Shown: positions 53,043 through 62,131 of the stretch, piece by piece
Numbering within the stretch: the first letter of the stretch is position 1
How the letters are laid out: each line of letters begins with the position of its first letter
NCBI GenBank assembly: GCA_003169975.1
Contig: PNAA01000022.1
Coordinates: 117,930 to 181,929, forward strand
From: Spartobacteria bacterium
GTDB lineage: Bacteria; Verrucomicrobiota; Verrucomicrobiia; Chthoniobacterales; UBA10450
Length of the DNA: 64,000 nt
Reading direction: 5' to 3'
The notes under the pieces: model-generated
Seen by the model: the letters and a program-made list of their open reading frames with translations, nothing else
The model's database searches: none
What the model was told of the DNA's origin: nothing
Position numbers and translations under genes: made by a program

Positions 53043-54506
53043 ATGATTCCTTCTCTCTCTCGCCGTGTTGTTTCCATCCTCGTTCTTGGGCTTGGCGCGT
53101 CGTTTTTTTCTCCCCAGGCCCTTGGGTATGCCCTCGAGGGTGTCTCCTGGCCCGGTGGGACCGTGATCACCATGCAAATGGAACTCGGGCCACTGAACCA
53201 GACCCTGCAGGACGGCAGTCCATCTTGGAACGAGGCCGTCGCGCCCGCGATCGATGCCTGGAATGCCCAAATGCAAAGGGTGCAACTGGCGAAGGTTCTG
53301 GACTCGACCGTGCCGATCTCCTCGGGCGACGGCGTCAACTCAGCCTCCTTTGCCTCGACGGTTTTTGGCGATTCCTTCGGCAGCGGTGTGCTGGCAGTGA
53401 CGTATTACCGGACGCAGGGAGCCACGCTGACGGAAGCCGATGTGCTCTTCAACAAGGCGCAAACCTTCGATTCGTATCGCGGTAATTTGCAGTTCAATTC
53501 CCAGGGCAAATGTGTCTGCGACATTCAGCGGATCTTTCTGCACGAACTGGGACATGCGCTGGGTCTGAATCATCCCGATGGCGCAGGCCAGACCGTCGCC
53601 GCGATCATGAACTCGGTCGTCAGCAATCTCTACCAGCTGACCGCCGACGACGAAGCGGGAATTCAGTTTCTTTACGGCGCGCCGACGCCGACACCCACGC
53701 CGTCGCCGAGCGCCACGCCGGCGATCCCCAGCCGGCTGGTGAACATCTCCACCCGTGTGCTGGTGGGGGTGGGCGATGATGTCTTGATCGGCGGCTTTAT
53801 TATCCAAGGCAATCAGCTCAAGAAAGTGATCCTGCGCGCCATCGGACCTTCGCTTACGGCCGACGGTGTGACCGGTGCGCTTCAGGATCCGCAGATCGAA
53901 CTGCACGATTCAACTGGGGCATTGCTGGACAGCAACGACAATTGGCAGGATAGCCTCGATGCGGGCGAGATCATCGCCAGCACGATCGCGCCGTCCGATC
54001 CGCGCGAGGCGGCGATCGTCGCGCGCCTCGCGCCCGGCAATTATACGGTCATTATCTCGGGCGTGAACAACACCAGCGGGATTGGCCTGGTGGAAGCTTA
54101 TACGCTGGATACCAGCGCGTCCCGTGCCGCCAATATCTCCACGCGGGGCCGCGTCGGTGCGGGCGAGGATGCGCTCATCGGCGGCTTCATCGTCGGCGGC
54201 AATACGCCGAAGAAGATCATCGTGCGCGCTCTCGGGCCATCGTTAGGCACAAGCAACAGCGTGGGCGTGCTCGCGAATCCGCTGGTCGAATTACACGACA
54301 GCACCGGGCAACTTTTGGCAATGAACGACGATTGGAACAGCGGTTCGCAGGCGAGTGAGATTATCGCCAGCGGTATTCCGCCGACCAATCCGCTCGAGTC
54401 CGCGCTCATCGCAACGCTCGCGCCCGGAAACTACACCGCCGTGGTCCGCGGCGCCGATGGCGGCGCGGGGCTCGCATTGGTCGAGATCTATGATCTGGAT
54501 CCGTGA
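53043..54506 (+). CDS. secreted matrixin-like metalloprotease with two C-terminal beta repeats
   Basis: 487 residues. The signal peptide is about 1-28. The peptidase domain (30-215) has the zinc site HELGHALGLNHPD (HExxHxxGxxH) and the Met-turn AAIMNSVV of M10 metzincins. A PTPTPTPSPSATP linker leads to two tandem copies of about 120 residues (each LVNISTR or AANISTR, IGGFI, KVILRAIGPSL/KIIVRALGPSL, HDSTG, ASTIAPSDPREAAIVARLAPGNYTV). These repeats are frequent in verrucomicrobial exported proteins and probably mediate surface or matrix binding. The gene lies outside the island (motif copy at 54241). Confidence 0.88.
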   Translation: MIPSLSRRVVSILVLGLGASFFSPQALGYALEGVSWPGGTVITMQMELGPLNQTLQDGSPSWNEAVAPAIDAWNAQMQRVQLAKVLDSTVPISSGDGVNSASFASTVFGDSFGSGVLAVTYYRTQGATLTEADVLFNKAQTFDSYRGNLQFNSQGKCVCDIQRIFLHELGHALGLNHPDGAGQTVAAIMNSVVSNLYQLTADDEAGIQFLYGAPTPTPTPSPSATPAIPSRLVNISTRVLVGVGDDVLIGGFIIQGNQLKKVILRAIGPSLTADGVTGALQDPQIELHDSTGALLDSNDNWQDSLDAGEIIASTIAPSDPREAAIVARLAPGNYTVIISGVNNTSGIGLVEAYTLDTSASRAANISTRGRVGAGEDALIGGFIVGGNTPKKIIVRALGPSLGTSNSVGVLANPLVELHDSTGQLLAMNDDWNSGSQASEIIASGIPPTNPLESALIATLAPGNYTAVVRGADGGAGLALVEIYDLDP

Positions 54507-54577
54507 CCAGAGCGAAAATTGAAAATGAGCATTCCTGCCTTAGATTCCTCAGACATAGCCAAGCCCTCATTCGTAAA

Positions 54578-55165
54578 ATGAAAAAGCCATTCGGATTTCT
54601 TCTCTTTCCCGCCCTCTTTTCTCTTGGCTTCGTCGCCACCGCCACCACCGTCATCCCGCCGACTTTCGACGAGCTCGTGAGTCGCGCGGAAGTTATCTTC
54701 GAGGGCGAAGTGACCGGCCTGCAATCGCAGTGGATCGGCGCAGGCGCCGAGCATCGGATCGTCACCTTTGTCACCTTTAAGATCGACGAAACCCTTAAGG
54801 GCAATCCCGGGGCGAGTTACTCCATCCGGATGCTGGGCGGGACGATCGACGGTCAGACGATGGAAGTATCGGACGCGCCGAAGTTCAAGGTCGGCGATCA
54901 CGATGTCCTCTTCGTCGAAAACAACGGCAGCCAATTCATCCCGCTGGTCGGCATTCAGCACGGACGCTTCCACGTGCAGAAGGATCAGAGCGGCCGCGAC
55001 TCGGTTTTGACCGGCGAGGGACAGCTCCTGGCCGACGTCAACCAGTTGGGCACGGATGAAAAAGTCGCCGCCCCAACCAAAACCGCTCTCTCCCTGCAGA
55101 ATTTCAAGTCTGCTATCCAGACACGCGTTCGCCAGCAACAGCAGGCGAACGCCAAACAGCCGTAA
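54578..55165 (+). CDS. secreted protein of unknown function
   Basis: 195 residues from ATG 54578. The signal peptide (about 1-22) ends VATATT. The body is beta-rich: FDELVSRAEVIFEGEVTGL, then FVTFKIDETLKGNPGASY, and a GGT/GDHDVLFVENN segment; this layout is that of small periplasmic beta-sandwich proteins that follow matrixins in related genomes. The C-terminus is Gln-rich. Only 71 bases after the metalloprotease stop on the same strand, so perhaps its partner or inhibitor (inference). Confidence 0.65.
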   Translation: MKKPFGFLLFPALFSLGFVATATTVIPPTFDELVSRAEVIFEGEVTGLQSQWIGAGAEHRIVTFVTFKIDETLKGNPGASYSIRMLGGTIDGQTMEVSDAPKFKVGDHDVLFVENNGSQFIPLVGIQHGRFHVQKDQSGRDSVLTGEGQLLADVNQLGTDEKVAAPTKTALSLQNFKSAIQTRVRQQQQANAKQP

Positions 55166-55204
55166 CCGCATCCCCGCCGCCGCCGTCCTTCCTTTCTTGC
55201 GGCG

Positions 55205-56695
55205 TCAATTGGAGCTCGTTAGGCGGCGGTTCCAGAGGAAGAATGCGGGGAAACCGCTGAGCACGATCGCAAATCCGATGCCGCAGGTGGCCGGCGCCAG
55301 GATCGCCAGATCGACGATCAAAAGCGTCGCCAATCCGATGGCGACCAGCGGCACCAGTGGATAGCCCCAGGCGCGATACGGTCGCGGGGTGTCTGGAATT
55401 TTCCGGCGCAGGACCATGACCGCCGCCACCAGCAGGACATAGAAAACGAGATCGGCCGCGACGATGTATTCGAGCAGTTGGGTGTAGACGTTGCCGTAGC
55501 GCACTCCGCCGGTCGCGGCATCGATGCTCACGGTTCGCGGCAAGGTAAGGAGCGACGCCCAAACGCCCTGCGCCACGAGCGCCGCGGCCGGAACGCGCTG
55601 CGCATTGGTCGACGCGATCGCGCGGAAAAATAATCGGTCGCGCGCCATCGCGTAGTAGACCCGAGCCCCCGCCAGGATGAGGCCGTTGTTGCAACCGAAA
55701 GTCGAGATGAGAATCGCCCCGGCCATCGCGCTCGCCCCCGTCGGACCAAGCACCGCCCGCAGAGCCGCGACCGCGACGCGGTTCTGCGGCGCGTGCGCGA
55801 TTTCGCCTAACGAAAGCGTGGCAATGTAGGCCAGGTTGGCGAGCACGTAGAGCGTCACGACCAGGCCGCACCCGATGAGCAGCGCGCGGGGCAAGGTGCG
55901 CCCGGGATTGCGAATTTCGCTCCCGGTGAAAGTGACGTTTGTCCAGGCCGTTTGCGCGAAGAGCGGGCCGACCATCGCTTTGCCGAAAATGACGACCAAG
56001 GCGAGCAGGCCGACCATGGTGAGGCCGGGCTGCGCGCTGACGGGCGTCCAGCCATTCGCCCAGGGATTCCACCACGCGGACGCGCGCGCGGCGCAGGTTG
56101 CCTTCCAGCCTAACGAGAGGCCGAGAACGATCAGCCCGATGAGCGCCGCGGTTTTGGCGAAGGTAAACGTGTTTTGCACCAGTTTGCCGATCTCCAGGCC
56201 GCGGGTGTTGATCCAGGTCAGCAGGAGGATCAGAAGGACGGCGACGAGTTGCTCCGTCGAAAGGCTGATCGCATACGCGCCGAGGAGGTGAATCGGCCTA
56301 ACGAGGTAATGTTCCGTCGCGATCCCGGGCAGAAAAACTCCGGCAAATTTCGCGAAGGCGATCGCGACCGCCGCGATCGTGCCCGTCTGAATGACGAGGA
56401 AAAGCGTCCAGCCGAAGAGAAATCCGATCGACGGTCCGTAAGCCTGGCGGAGGAAGACGTATTGCCCGCCGGCCCTTGGCAGCATCGCCGCCAACTCCGC
56501 GCAGCAGAGCGCGCCGGTGATGGTGAGAACGCCAGCCATCACCCAGGCGAGAAGCAGCCAGCCGGGCGCCCCGATCAACCGCGTCGATTCAGCCGAGGTG
56601 ATGAAAATGCCCGACCCGATCATCGAGCCGATCACGATCATGGTGGCGTCGAGCGGTCCGAGGCCGCGCACCAGCTTTTCGTTAGGCGTTTCCAT
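55205..56695 (-). CDS. APC-family amino acid permease
   Basis: 496 residues from ATG 56695 (METPNEKLVRGLGPLDAT). Twelve or so membrane helices; the APC signature IGSMIGSGIFI in helix 1 and helix 6 VIFGKAMVGPLFAQTAWTNV. Imports an amino acid or relative by ion symport or exchange. It is four bases downstream of pxpA on the same strand, so the likely substrate is 5-oxoproline (pyroglutamate) or the precursor amino acid; this is inference. Six motif copies fall in or around this gene. Confidence 0.9.
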   Translation of the reverse strand: METPNEKLVRGLGPLDATMIVIGSMIGSGIFITSAESTRLIGAPGWLLLAWVMAGVLTITGALCCAELAAMLPRAGGQYVFLRQAYGPSIGFLFGWTLFLVIQTGTIAAVAIAFAKFAGVFLPGIATEHYLVRPIHLLGAYAISLSTEQLVAVLLILLLTWINTRGLEIGKLVQNTFTFAKTAALIGLIVLGLSLGWKATCAARASAWWNPWANGWTPVSAQPGLTMVGLLALVVIFGKAMVGPLFAQTAWTNVTFTGSEIRNPGRTLPRALLIGCGLVVTLYVLANLAYIATLSLGEIAHAPQNRVAVAALRAVLGPTGASAMAGAILISTFGCNNGLILAGARVYYAMARDRLFFRAIASTNAQRVPAAALVAQGVWASLLTLPRTVSIDAATGGVRYGNVYTQLLEYIVAADLVFYVLLVAAVMVLRRKIPDTPRPYRAWGYPLVPLVAIGLATLLIVDLAILAPATCGIGFAIVLSGFPAFFLWNRRLTSSN

Positions 56696-56699
56696 TTCG

Positions 56700-57449
56700 T
56701 CAGGCCCGCGGCGCGACGACTTCGATGCCGGCAGCGGCGAGGGTGGCGCGCAGCTTTTTCGCGACCGCGACTGCGTCCGGCGTGTCGCCGTGCACGCAGA
56801 TCGTGTCAGCGCGAATCGCGACATCGATGCCTTCGACGGACCTTACGACCTGCTCCTGCAACATGCGCAGGACGCGCGCGGCGACTTCTTCGGGATCGTA
56901 CAGCAAGGCGTCCGGCCGGGTGCGCGGGACGAGCGCGCCGTCGGAGAGGTAATTGCGATCGGCAAAAGCTTCGTGCGCCACGCGCAGGCCCAGCGTCTCG
57001 CCCGCCTGCGCGAGCGCGCTCCCGCCCGGTGCGAAAAGAATGAGCGAGCGATCCACCGCGAGGAGGGCGTGCGCCACCGCTTCGGCCAGGGCCGGATCAC
57101 GCGCCGCCATGTTGTAGAGCGCGCCGTGCGGTTTCACATGGTTCGGCCGCACGCCGAGCGAATTGGCGATGGCTTGAAACGCGCCCACCTGGTAGGTGAC
57201 GAGAGCAAAAATTTCGTTACTCGTCACCGGCCACTCCCGGCGTCCGAAGTTCTCCCGGTCGGCCAGGCTCGGATGGGCGCCGACCGCGACGCCGGCCTTG
57301 CGCGCGGTCACGATCGAGGCGGTCATGCTAGTCGGATTTCCGGCGTGAAATCCGCAGGCGATATTGGCGGAACTGACCAACCCAATTAGTTCCCACTCAC
57401 TCGCCTCGACCTCGCCCAGATCCGCGTTCAAGTCGACCGAAAGGCTCAT
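56700..57449 (-). CDS. pxpA: 5-oxoprolinase subunit A
   Basis: 249 residues. LamB/YcsF family: DLNADLGE start, ANIACGFHAGNP, VGAHPSLADRENFGRR, RPNHVKPHGALYNMAARD and ICVHGDTPDAVAVAK. With PxpB and PxpC it forms the ATP-dependent 5-oxoprolinase that opens pyroglutamate to glutamate. Overlaps pxpC by four bases; order pxpB-pxpC-pxpA-permease. Confidence 0.95.
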   Translation of the reverse strand: MSLSVDLNADLGEVEASEWELIGLVSSANIACGFHAGNPTSMTASIVTARKAGVAVGAHPSLADRENFGRREWPVTSNEIFALVTYQVGAFQAIANSLGVRPNHVKPHGALYNMAARDPALAEAVAHALLAVDRSLILFAPGGSALAQAGETLGLRVAHEAFADRNYLSDGALVPRTRPDALLYDPEEVAARVLRMLQEQVVRSVEGIDVAIRADTICVHGDTPDAVAVAKKLRATLAAAGIEVVAPRA

Positions 57450-58414
57450 AAGGTGCGGAGGCGGATGCCGACACGAAACCGATCGAGATCGTTCTCGCGC
57501 TCCACGAAGAAGGCACGGGCTTCGGCCAGAGTAACCTCACGAAACCGGACGGCGTCGTTAGGCCGAAGCTGGGCGGCGAGCGGAAGATCAACCGTGATCA
57601 CATGCGCGATTCTGGGGTAACCGCCGATGGTTTGGCAATCTCCGAGCAGAATGATCGGTTGACCGTCGTTAGGCACCTGGATCGTTCCCGGGACCACCGC
57701 CTCGGAAAGCCGCTCGATTTCTGCGCTGCGGCGCAATTCGAGGCCGGCGAGCCGTGCGCCCATGCGATCGCTTTGTGGACGGACGACGAACGATTCTCTC
57801 AGAAAGGCCGCGCGGGCTTCCGCCTTGAAATCCGGCCACTCCGCTCCCCGCACGACGCGCAGGACCAGAATCCGCGTCGATGTCTGCGTCCAATCCGCCG
57901 GTGCGCCCCAGGTTGCGACACGTTCCGTTTGGTTGGGGCGCCCTGTGCCGCCTAACGGCAGCTCGTCTCCATCGCCCAGAGCGCGGCCCGCGAGCCCGCC
58001 GAAGCCGGCGCGCAAATCCGTGGAGCGGCTGCCAAGCAGGGGCGGCACGTCAATTCCACCGGAAATGGCTAGCCAGACGCGCGCCCCGCGCCGCGCCGGG
58101 CCAACGGTGAGTTCTTCTTCCGCGTGGACGCAGGCGGCGCGCCCGGCGGCAATCTCGGTCCCTTCGATTTGCAGGGGGAAATCACCGCCGCCCCAGGCGA
58201 TGGCGCGCCGGTCCGGAAAACGCAGGATTGCCGGGCCGAGTGTGATCTCAAGGAGAGCGGCCGTTTCCGGATTGCCGACGAGCAGGTTGGCGACGCGCGC
58301 GGTCTGTCGATCAAGCGCGCCGCCTAACGAAACACCTTCGCGGCGGTGATTCGGACGGCCGAGGTCCTGCACGGTCATCAGCGGTCCGGCGCGAACGATC
58401 GTCAGGCGGGCCAT
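57446..58414 (-). CDS. pxpC: 5-oxoprolinase subunit C (biotin-dependent carboxyltransferase/KipA family)
   Basis: 322 residues. KipA-like fold: VRAGPLMTVQDLGRPNHRREGV, GALDRQTARVANLLVGNP, WLAISGGIDVPPLLGSRST, GTIQVPNDGQPIILLGDCQTIGGYPRI-type C-terminus. Partner of PxpB. Start overlaps pxpB by 13 bases; overlaps pxpA at the other end. Several motif copies sit inside as PND and VVR codons. Confidence 0.94.
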   Translation of the reverse strand: MARLTIVRAGPLMTVQDLGRPNHRREGVSLGGALDRQTARVANLLVGNPETAALLEITLGPAILRFPDRRAIAWGGGDFPLQIEGTEIAAGRAACVHAEEELTVGPARRGARVWLAISGGIDVPPLLGSRSTDLRAGFGGLAGRALGDGDELPLGGTGRPNQTERVATWGAPADWTQTSTRILVLRVVRGAEWPDFKAEARAAFLRESFVVRPQSDRMGARLAGLELRRSAEIERLSEAVVPGTIQVPNDGQPIILLGDCQTIGGYPRIAHVITVDLPLAAQLRPNDAVRFREVTLAEARAFFVERENDLDRFRVGIRLRTL

Positions 58415-59067
58415 TGCTCGAATTGGTCGCGATTGATCGTGATGAAGCGGAGACGATCGCCGGTGCGGAGCAGCGCCGCGGGCTCACGCGTCGCGTCGAA
58501 GAGCCGGAGCGGGGTGCGGCCGATGATGTTCCAGCCGCCGGGCGAGGATAGAGGATAGATGCCCGCCTGCGCGCCGCCGATGGCGACCGAGCCGGCCGGC
58601 ACGGAGACGCGCGGGGTGGGGCGTCGCGGGGTGGCGAGCTCGCGCGGCAAACCGCTGAGATAGGGGAAGCCCGGCGCGAACCCCACACAGCGAACGCGGT
58701 ATTCGGCCGCGGCATGACGCTTCACCAGTTCGTTAGGCGAACGCCGGCAATGCTTCGCCACGGCCGCCAGATCAAGGGCAAACTCGGGGTCGTAACAGAC
58801 GGGAATCTGGTGCAGGCTTGGTTTGAGGCTCTTGCTCCCGGCGCGCGATCTTCGCCGCAGCGCGCGCTGAATCTCCGCCGCGCTGGCTGCAAGATCGCGC
58901 GGCGCGGCAAAGAAAACCGCGACGCTCGCGAAGGCCGGCGCGATATCGCAGACCCCTTCGATTTTCGCGGCCTCCAGTTTGCGCGCCGCGGCCAGGACTT
59001 CGCCTAACGAATCATCCACGCGCACCAGCAACGCCGAATCGCCCAGCGGGATTATTTCCATCGCCAC
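58402..59067 (-). CDS. pxpB: 5-oxoprolinase subunit B (KipI family)
   Basis: 221 residues (ATG 59067 or an internal ATG two codons later). IIPLGDSALLVRVDD start, IPVCYDPEFALDLAAVAKH, VGFAPGFPYLSGL, STPRVSVPAGSVAIGG-like and SSPGGWNIIGRTPLRLFD, diagnostic of PxpB/KipI. First gene of the pxpBCA operon; gap to the upstream gene is about 100 bases. Confidence 0.94.
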   Translation of the reverse strand: MAMEIIPLGDSALLVRVDDSLGEVLAAARKLEAAKIEGVCDIAPAFASVAVFFAAPRDLAASAAEIQRALRRRSRAGSKSLKPSLHQIPVCYDPEFALDLAAVAKHCRRSPNELVKRHAAAEYRVRCVGFAPGFPYLSGLPRELATPRRPTPRVSVPAGSVAIGGAQAGIYPLSSPGGWNIIGRTPLRLFDATREPAALLRTGDRLRFITINRDQFEQWPA

Positions 59068-59169
59068 GGCTGAGTCTGCTTTCGGCGTCGCGATTTGGGA
59101 AGAGGGATCCTTCGGTTGCCGCTTTCCGGTTGCTAAAGGGAAAGGTGGCGGCGTCGATTGGCGGATTGA

Positions 59170-59595
59170 TCAGCTTCCGGCCGTCTGTGGCGAAGGCTTG
59201 TAGACGAAGAAAATCACCACGGCGAGCAGGATGGATTGTGCCACGCCGCTCAGGAACCACTTAAACGCGAGCTCCGGCGGGAGCGGCGAGACGACAAAAG
59301 TGATGATCGTGGTCACGGGTACGAGCAAGCCGATCAAGAAGCCGTAAGCGCAGGCGAGGCCGACGCTGCCCCGAGAGGCGAAACCGCTCGCCCAGAGCAG
59401 GACAAACGTGATCGCACAAAGAAGCTGCGCCCCGAGCATCCAGGGGAAGCGGGCATTCATTTCCGCTTCGGGTCGCCAGAGTGATTTGGTGGCGTTGTAG
59501 TCGGGCATCAGCCAAACCGCGTGAATCAGAAAATCGGTCGCGAAGATGAAAATAAATCCAACGACGATCGCAAGGATGAGGCGCTTGAGGTTCAT
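59170..59595 (-). CDS. small integral membrane protein, unknown
   Basis: 141 residues, four hydrophobic helices (LAIVVGFIFIFATDFLIHAV; LLCAITFVLLWASGF; YGFLIGLLVPVTTIITFVV; GVAQSILLAVVIFFV). A conserved-looking WRPEAEM loop lies between the first two. Similar proteins are widespread in Verrucomicrobia and Acidobacteria as unnamed membrane proteins. Function unknown; its strand matches the M28 peptidase upstream. Confidence 0.75.
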   Translation of the reverse strand: MNLKRLILAIVVGFIFIFATDFLIHAVWLMPDYNATKSLWRPEAEMNARFPWMLGAQLLCAITFVLLWASGFASRGSVGLACAYGFLIGLLVPVTTIITFVVSPLPPELAFKWFLSGVAQSILLAVVIFFVYKPSPQTAGS

Positions 59596-59652
59596 CCGGC
59601 GAGACTAACGAGCAGGCGACAAGCTGACGAGGAATTTCAGCGCTCGACACAT

Positions 59653-61119
59653 TCAACGCGGGAGCGGTTGCTCGAGATTGGCCAGGGCATAGGCGAGAAC
59701 GGCATTGATGGCCGCGGTTTCGGCCAGTTCGCGCGGCACGATCTTGTCGAGCGTGTCGGCCGCGGTGTGATGATAGTTGAAATAGAAGCGGCTATCCTGG
59801 ATCGGGCTGAAATTCGGGACGCCGAGCTTCGCCAATGGGTCGATGTCGGATCCGGCTTCCTCTTTCACCGCGAGCAGGCCGGCGCCGGAATTTTCCAGCA
59901 CTTTTGCGACCGGCACGAGGAACGATTTCAGCTCCGGCTGGCCGACCAGATTGATCCCGAGTGGATGATCGGCGCCTAAATCGGTTTCGATCGCGGCGAA
60001 ATGGTTCGCGATCTCGTCGGCGTGCTCCTGGGCGTAGGTCTGGCCGCCGCGTGAACCATTTTCTTCATTCATCCAGGCGATGACGCGGATGGTACGGCGC
60101 GGGTGCAGGCCGAGTTGTTTGATAAGGTTCGGCACTTGCATCGCGACGGCTACGCCCGCGCCATCGTCGATCGCGCCGGTGCCGAGATCCCAGGAATCGA
60201 GGTGGCCCGAGACAATGATGACCTGCTCCGGATGCTCGGTTCCCTTCAAATCGCCGATCACGTTGTAGCTCAGCGCGTCGGGCAGTTGTTGCGGGGTGAG
60301 GACGAGATGCATTCGCACCGGCCCTTGCGGCGCAAGCGCCGCGATCAGGTCGGCGTCTTCTTCCGTCACCGCGGCCGCGGGAATTTTCGGCGCGTCTGCC
60401 GCATAATGGGTCGTGCCGGTATGTGGCAGGCGGTAAGCCGCGCCGCCGACCGAACGAACGAGCGCCGCGACGGCGCCAAGTCGGGCGGCCGCGCTCGGGG
60501 CGTCGCCACGGTAGACGACCGCCTGGCCATAAGCTTCGCCGCCGTGTCCCTCGGCCGCCATTTGTCTATCGAAGGCGTGGTTGAAAACGACAATTTTGCC
60601 GTTGATTTTCTCTTTGCCTAACGAAGCGAGTTCCTCAAAATCGCGCACCACGACGACCTCCGCGGTGAGACCCGTCGCCGGCGTCGCCACGCTGCCGCCG
60701 AGGGCGGTGAGGACAATTTTCTGCGTCGTCTTCGGCGCCTGTCCCTGGAACTGGACAAGCGCCGCAGTCTCTTCGCCGCGCACCCAATGCGGGACCATCA
60801 CCTTCTCGAGTTGGACCTCCAGTCCGAGCGCCTTCAGTTCGCCGGCGACATACTCGACCGCCTTTTGTGCCTGCGCCGAGCCGCTCAGCCGCGGGCCGAT
60901 GTTGTCCGCGAGGTGCGCGACCTGCCGGTAGGCGTAGTCGCTCGCGAGGGCTGCCTGCTGCAATTGCTTCGACTCCGCGAGAGTCTGCGCCGAATAGAGA
61001 ACCGGGGTCGGAGAGGGAGTCGGCGTGGCGGGAGTCGGGGAGGCCGCCGCCGCACCGGACGACAAACCGATGAGCATGAGCAAGCCGGCAAGCCCGTGGC
61101 CGCAGGAAGGTATGGACAT
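59653..61119 (-). CDS. secreted M28-family metallopeptidase with PA domain
   Basis: 488 residues from ATG 61119, chosen because it gives a signal peptide ([17 protein letters not shown]) followed by a Pro/Thr-rich stretch. A protease-associated insert (about 130-260) precedes the M28 zinc core: [20 protein letters not shown] (first His and bridging Asp), [12 protein letters not shown] (catalytic Glu), DLGADHPLG and [12 protein letters not shown] (last His). Aminopeptidase or carboxypeptidase acting on external peptides. Divergent from purC, with the start regions 121 bases apart. Confidence 0.9.
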   Translation of the reverse strand: MSIPSCGHGLAGLLMLIGLSSGAAAASPTPATPTPSPTPVLYSAQTLAESKQLQQAALASDYAYRQVAHLADNIGPRLSGSAQAQKAVEYVAGELKALGLEVQLEKVMVPHWVRGEETAALVQFQGQAPKTTQKIVLTALGGSVATPATGLTAEVVVVRDFEELASLGKEKINGKIVVFNHAFDRQMAAEGHGGEAYGQAVVYRGDAPSAAARLGAVAALVRSVGGAAYRLPHTGTTHYAADAPKIPAAAVTEEDADLIAALAPQGPVRMHLVLTPQQLPDALSYNVIGDLKGTEHPEQVIIVSGHLDSWDLGTGAIDDGAGVAVAMQVPNLIKQLGLHPRRTIRVIAWMNEENGSRGGQTYAQEHADEIANHFAAIETDLGADHPLGINLVGQPELKSFLVPVAKVLENSGAGLLAVKEEAGSDIDPLAKLGVPNFSPIQDSRFYFNYHHTAADTLDKIVPRELAETAAINAVLAYALANLEQPLPR

Positions 61120-61240
61120 GCAGCATTCTGTCGAGAAACCGCGCAATCTCAATCTCCTTGCGCGCGGCGGGTCGAATGATCGATCTCTGATTGGCGACAA
61201 GCACCCGTTCGCGTTTATCTTGGCCCCGAACCGCTATGCT

Positions 61241-62131
61241 ATGCCTAACGACACCCTCGTTTCACTCGATCTGCCCGGCCTGATCAAACTACGCAGCGGC
61301 AAAGTGCGCGAAGTCTTTGACCTCGGCGAGACGCTGCTCTTCGTCGCGACCGACCGACTCTCCGCCTTCGATGTGATCTTGCCCGATCCGATCCCGGACA
61401 AGGGCGCGATCTTGAACCAAATCTCCGCCTTTTGGTTCGAGCGAATTCAACTGGCGCCAAACCATTTTGTGACTGCGGACTTCGCCAGATTTCCGACGGA
61501 GTTGCAGCCGTTTCAGGCGCAACTGGCGGGGCGCTCGATGATCGTGCGCAAGACCAAACCGTTGCCGGTCGAATGCGTCGTGCGCGGTTATCTCGCCGGC
61601 TCCGGCTGGAAGGACTATCAGGCGACGGGCGGCGTCTGCGGACACGAACTCCCATCTGGCCTCCAACTGGCCTCGGAATTGCCGGAGCCGATCTTTACGC
61701 CTTCGACCAAGAACGAGGCCGGCCACGATCTGAACATCGACTGGGCGCAATGCTGCGCGATGATTGGCGAGCCCGGGGCGGAAAAGGTGCGCGCTTTGAG
61801 TTTGCAAATTTACCGCGCCGGGAAGGAGCACGCCGCGGCCTGCGGGATCGTCGTCGCGGATACGAAGTTCGAGTTTGGTTTGGTGGGCGAGGAATTACTC
61901 TTGATCGACGAATGCCTGACGCCAGACTCCTCGCGCTTCTGGCCAGCCGACAGTTACCGGCCGGGACAAAGCCCGCCGAGCTTCGACAAACAATTCGTGC
62001 GCGATTATCTCGAGACGCTCGATTGGAACAAAACGCCTCCCGGCCCCCGTTTGCCCGCGGATGTTATTGAGAAAACTTCGGCAAAGTATCGCGAAGCTTT
62101 TCGCCGCCTAACGGAGCATGAGATTGCCTGA
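61241..62131 (+). CDS. purC: phosphoribosylaminoimidazole-succinocarboxamide synthase (SAICAR synthetase)
   Basis: 296 residues from ATG 61241, whose start codon runs into a motif copy (ATGCCTAACGA). ATP-dependent ligation of aspartate to CAIR in purine synthesis. Conserved: [75 protein letters not shown] and [16 protein letters not shown]. The length matches the longer, yeast-like PurC class. Ends with another motif copy overlapping the start of the next gene. Confidence 0.96.
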   Translation: MPNDTLVSLDLPGLIKLRSGKVREVFDLGETLLFVATDRLSAFDVILPDPIPDKGAILNQISAFWFERIQLAPNHFVTADFARFPTELQPFQAQLAGRSMIVRKTKPLPVECVVRGYLAGSGWKDYQATGGVCGHELPSGLQLASELPEPIFTPSTKNEAGHDLNIDWAQCCAMIGEPGAEKVRALSLQIYRAGKEHAAACGIVVADTKFEFGLVGEELLLIDECLTPDSSRFWPADSYRPGQSPPSFDKQFVRDYLETLDWNKTPPGPRLPADVIEKTSAKYREAFRRLTEHEIA

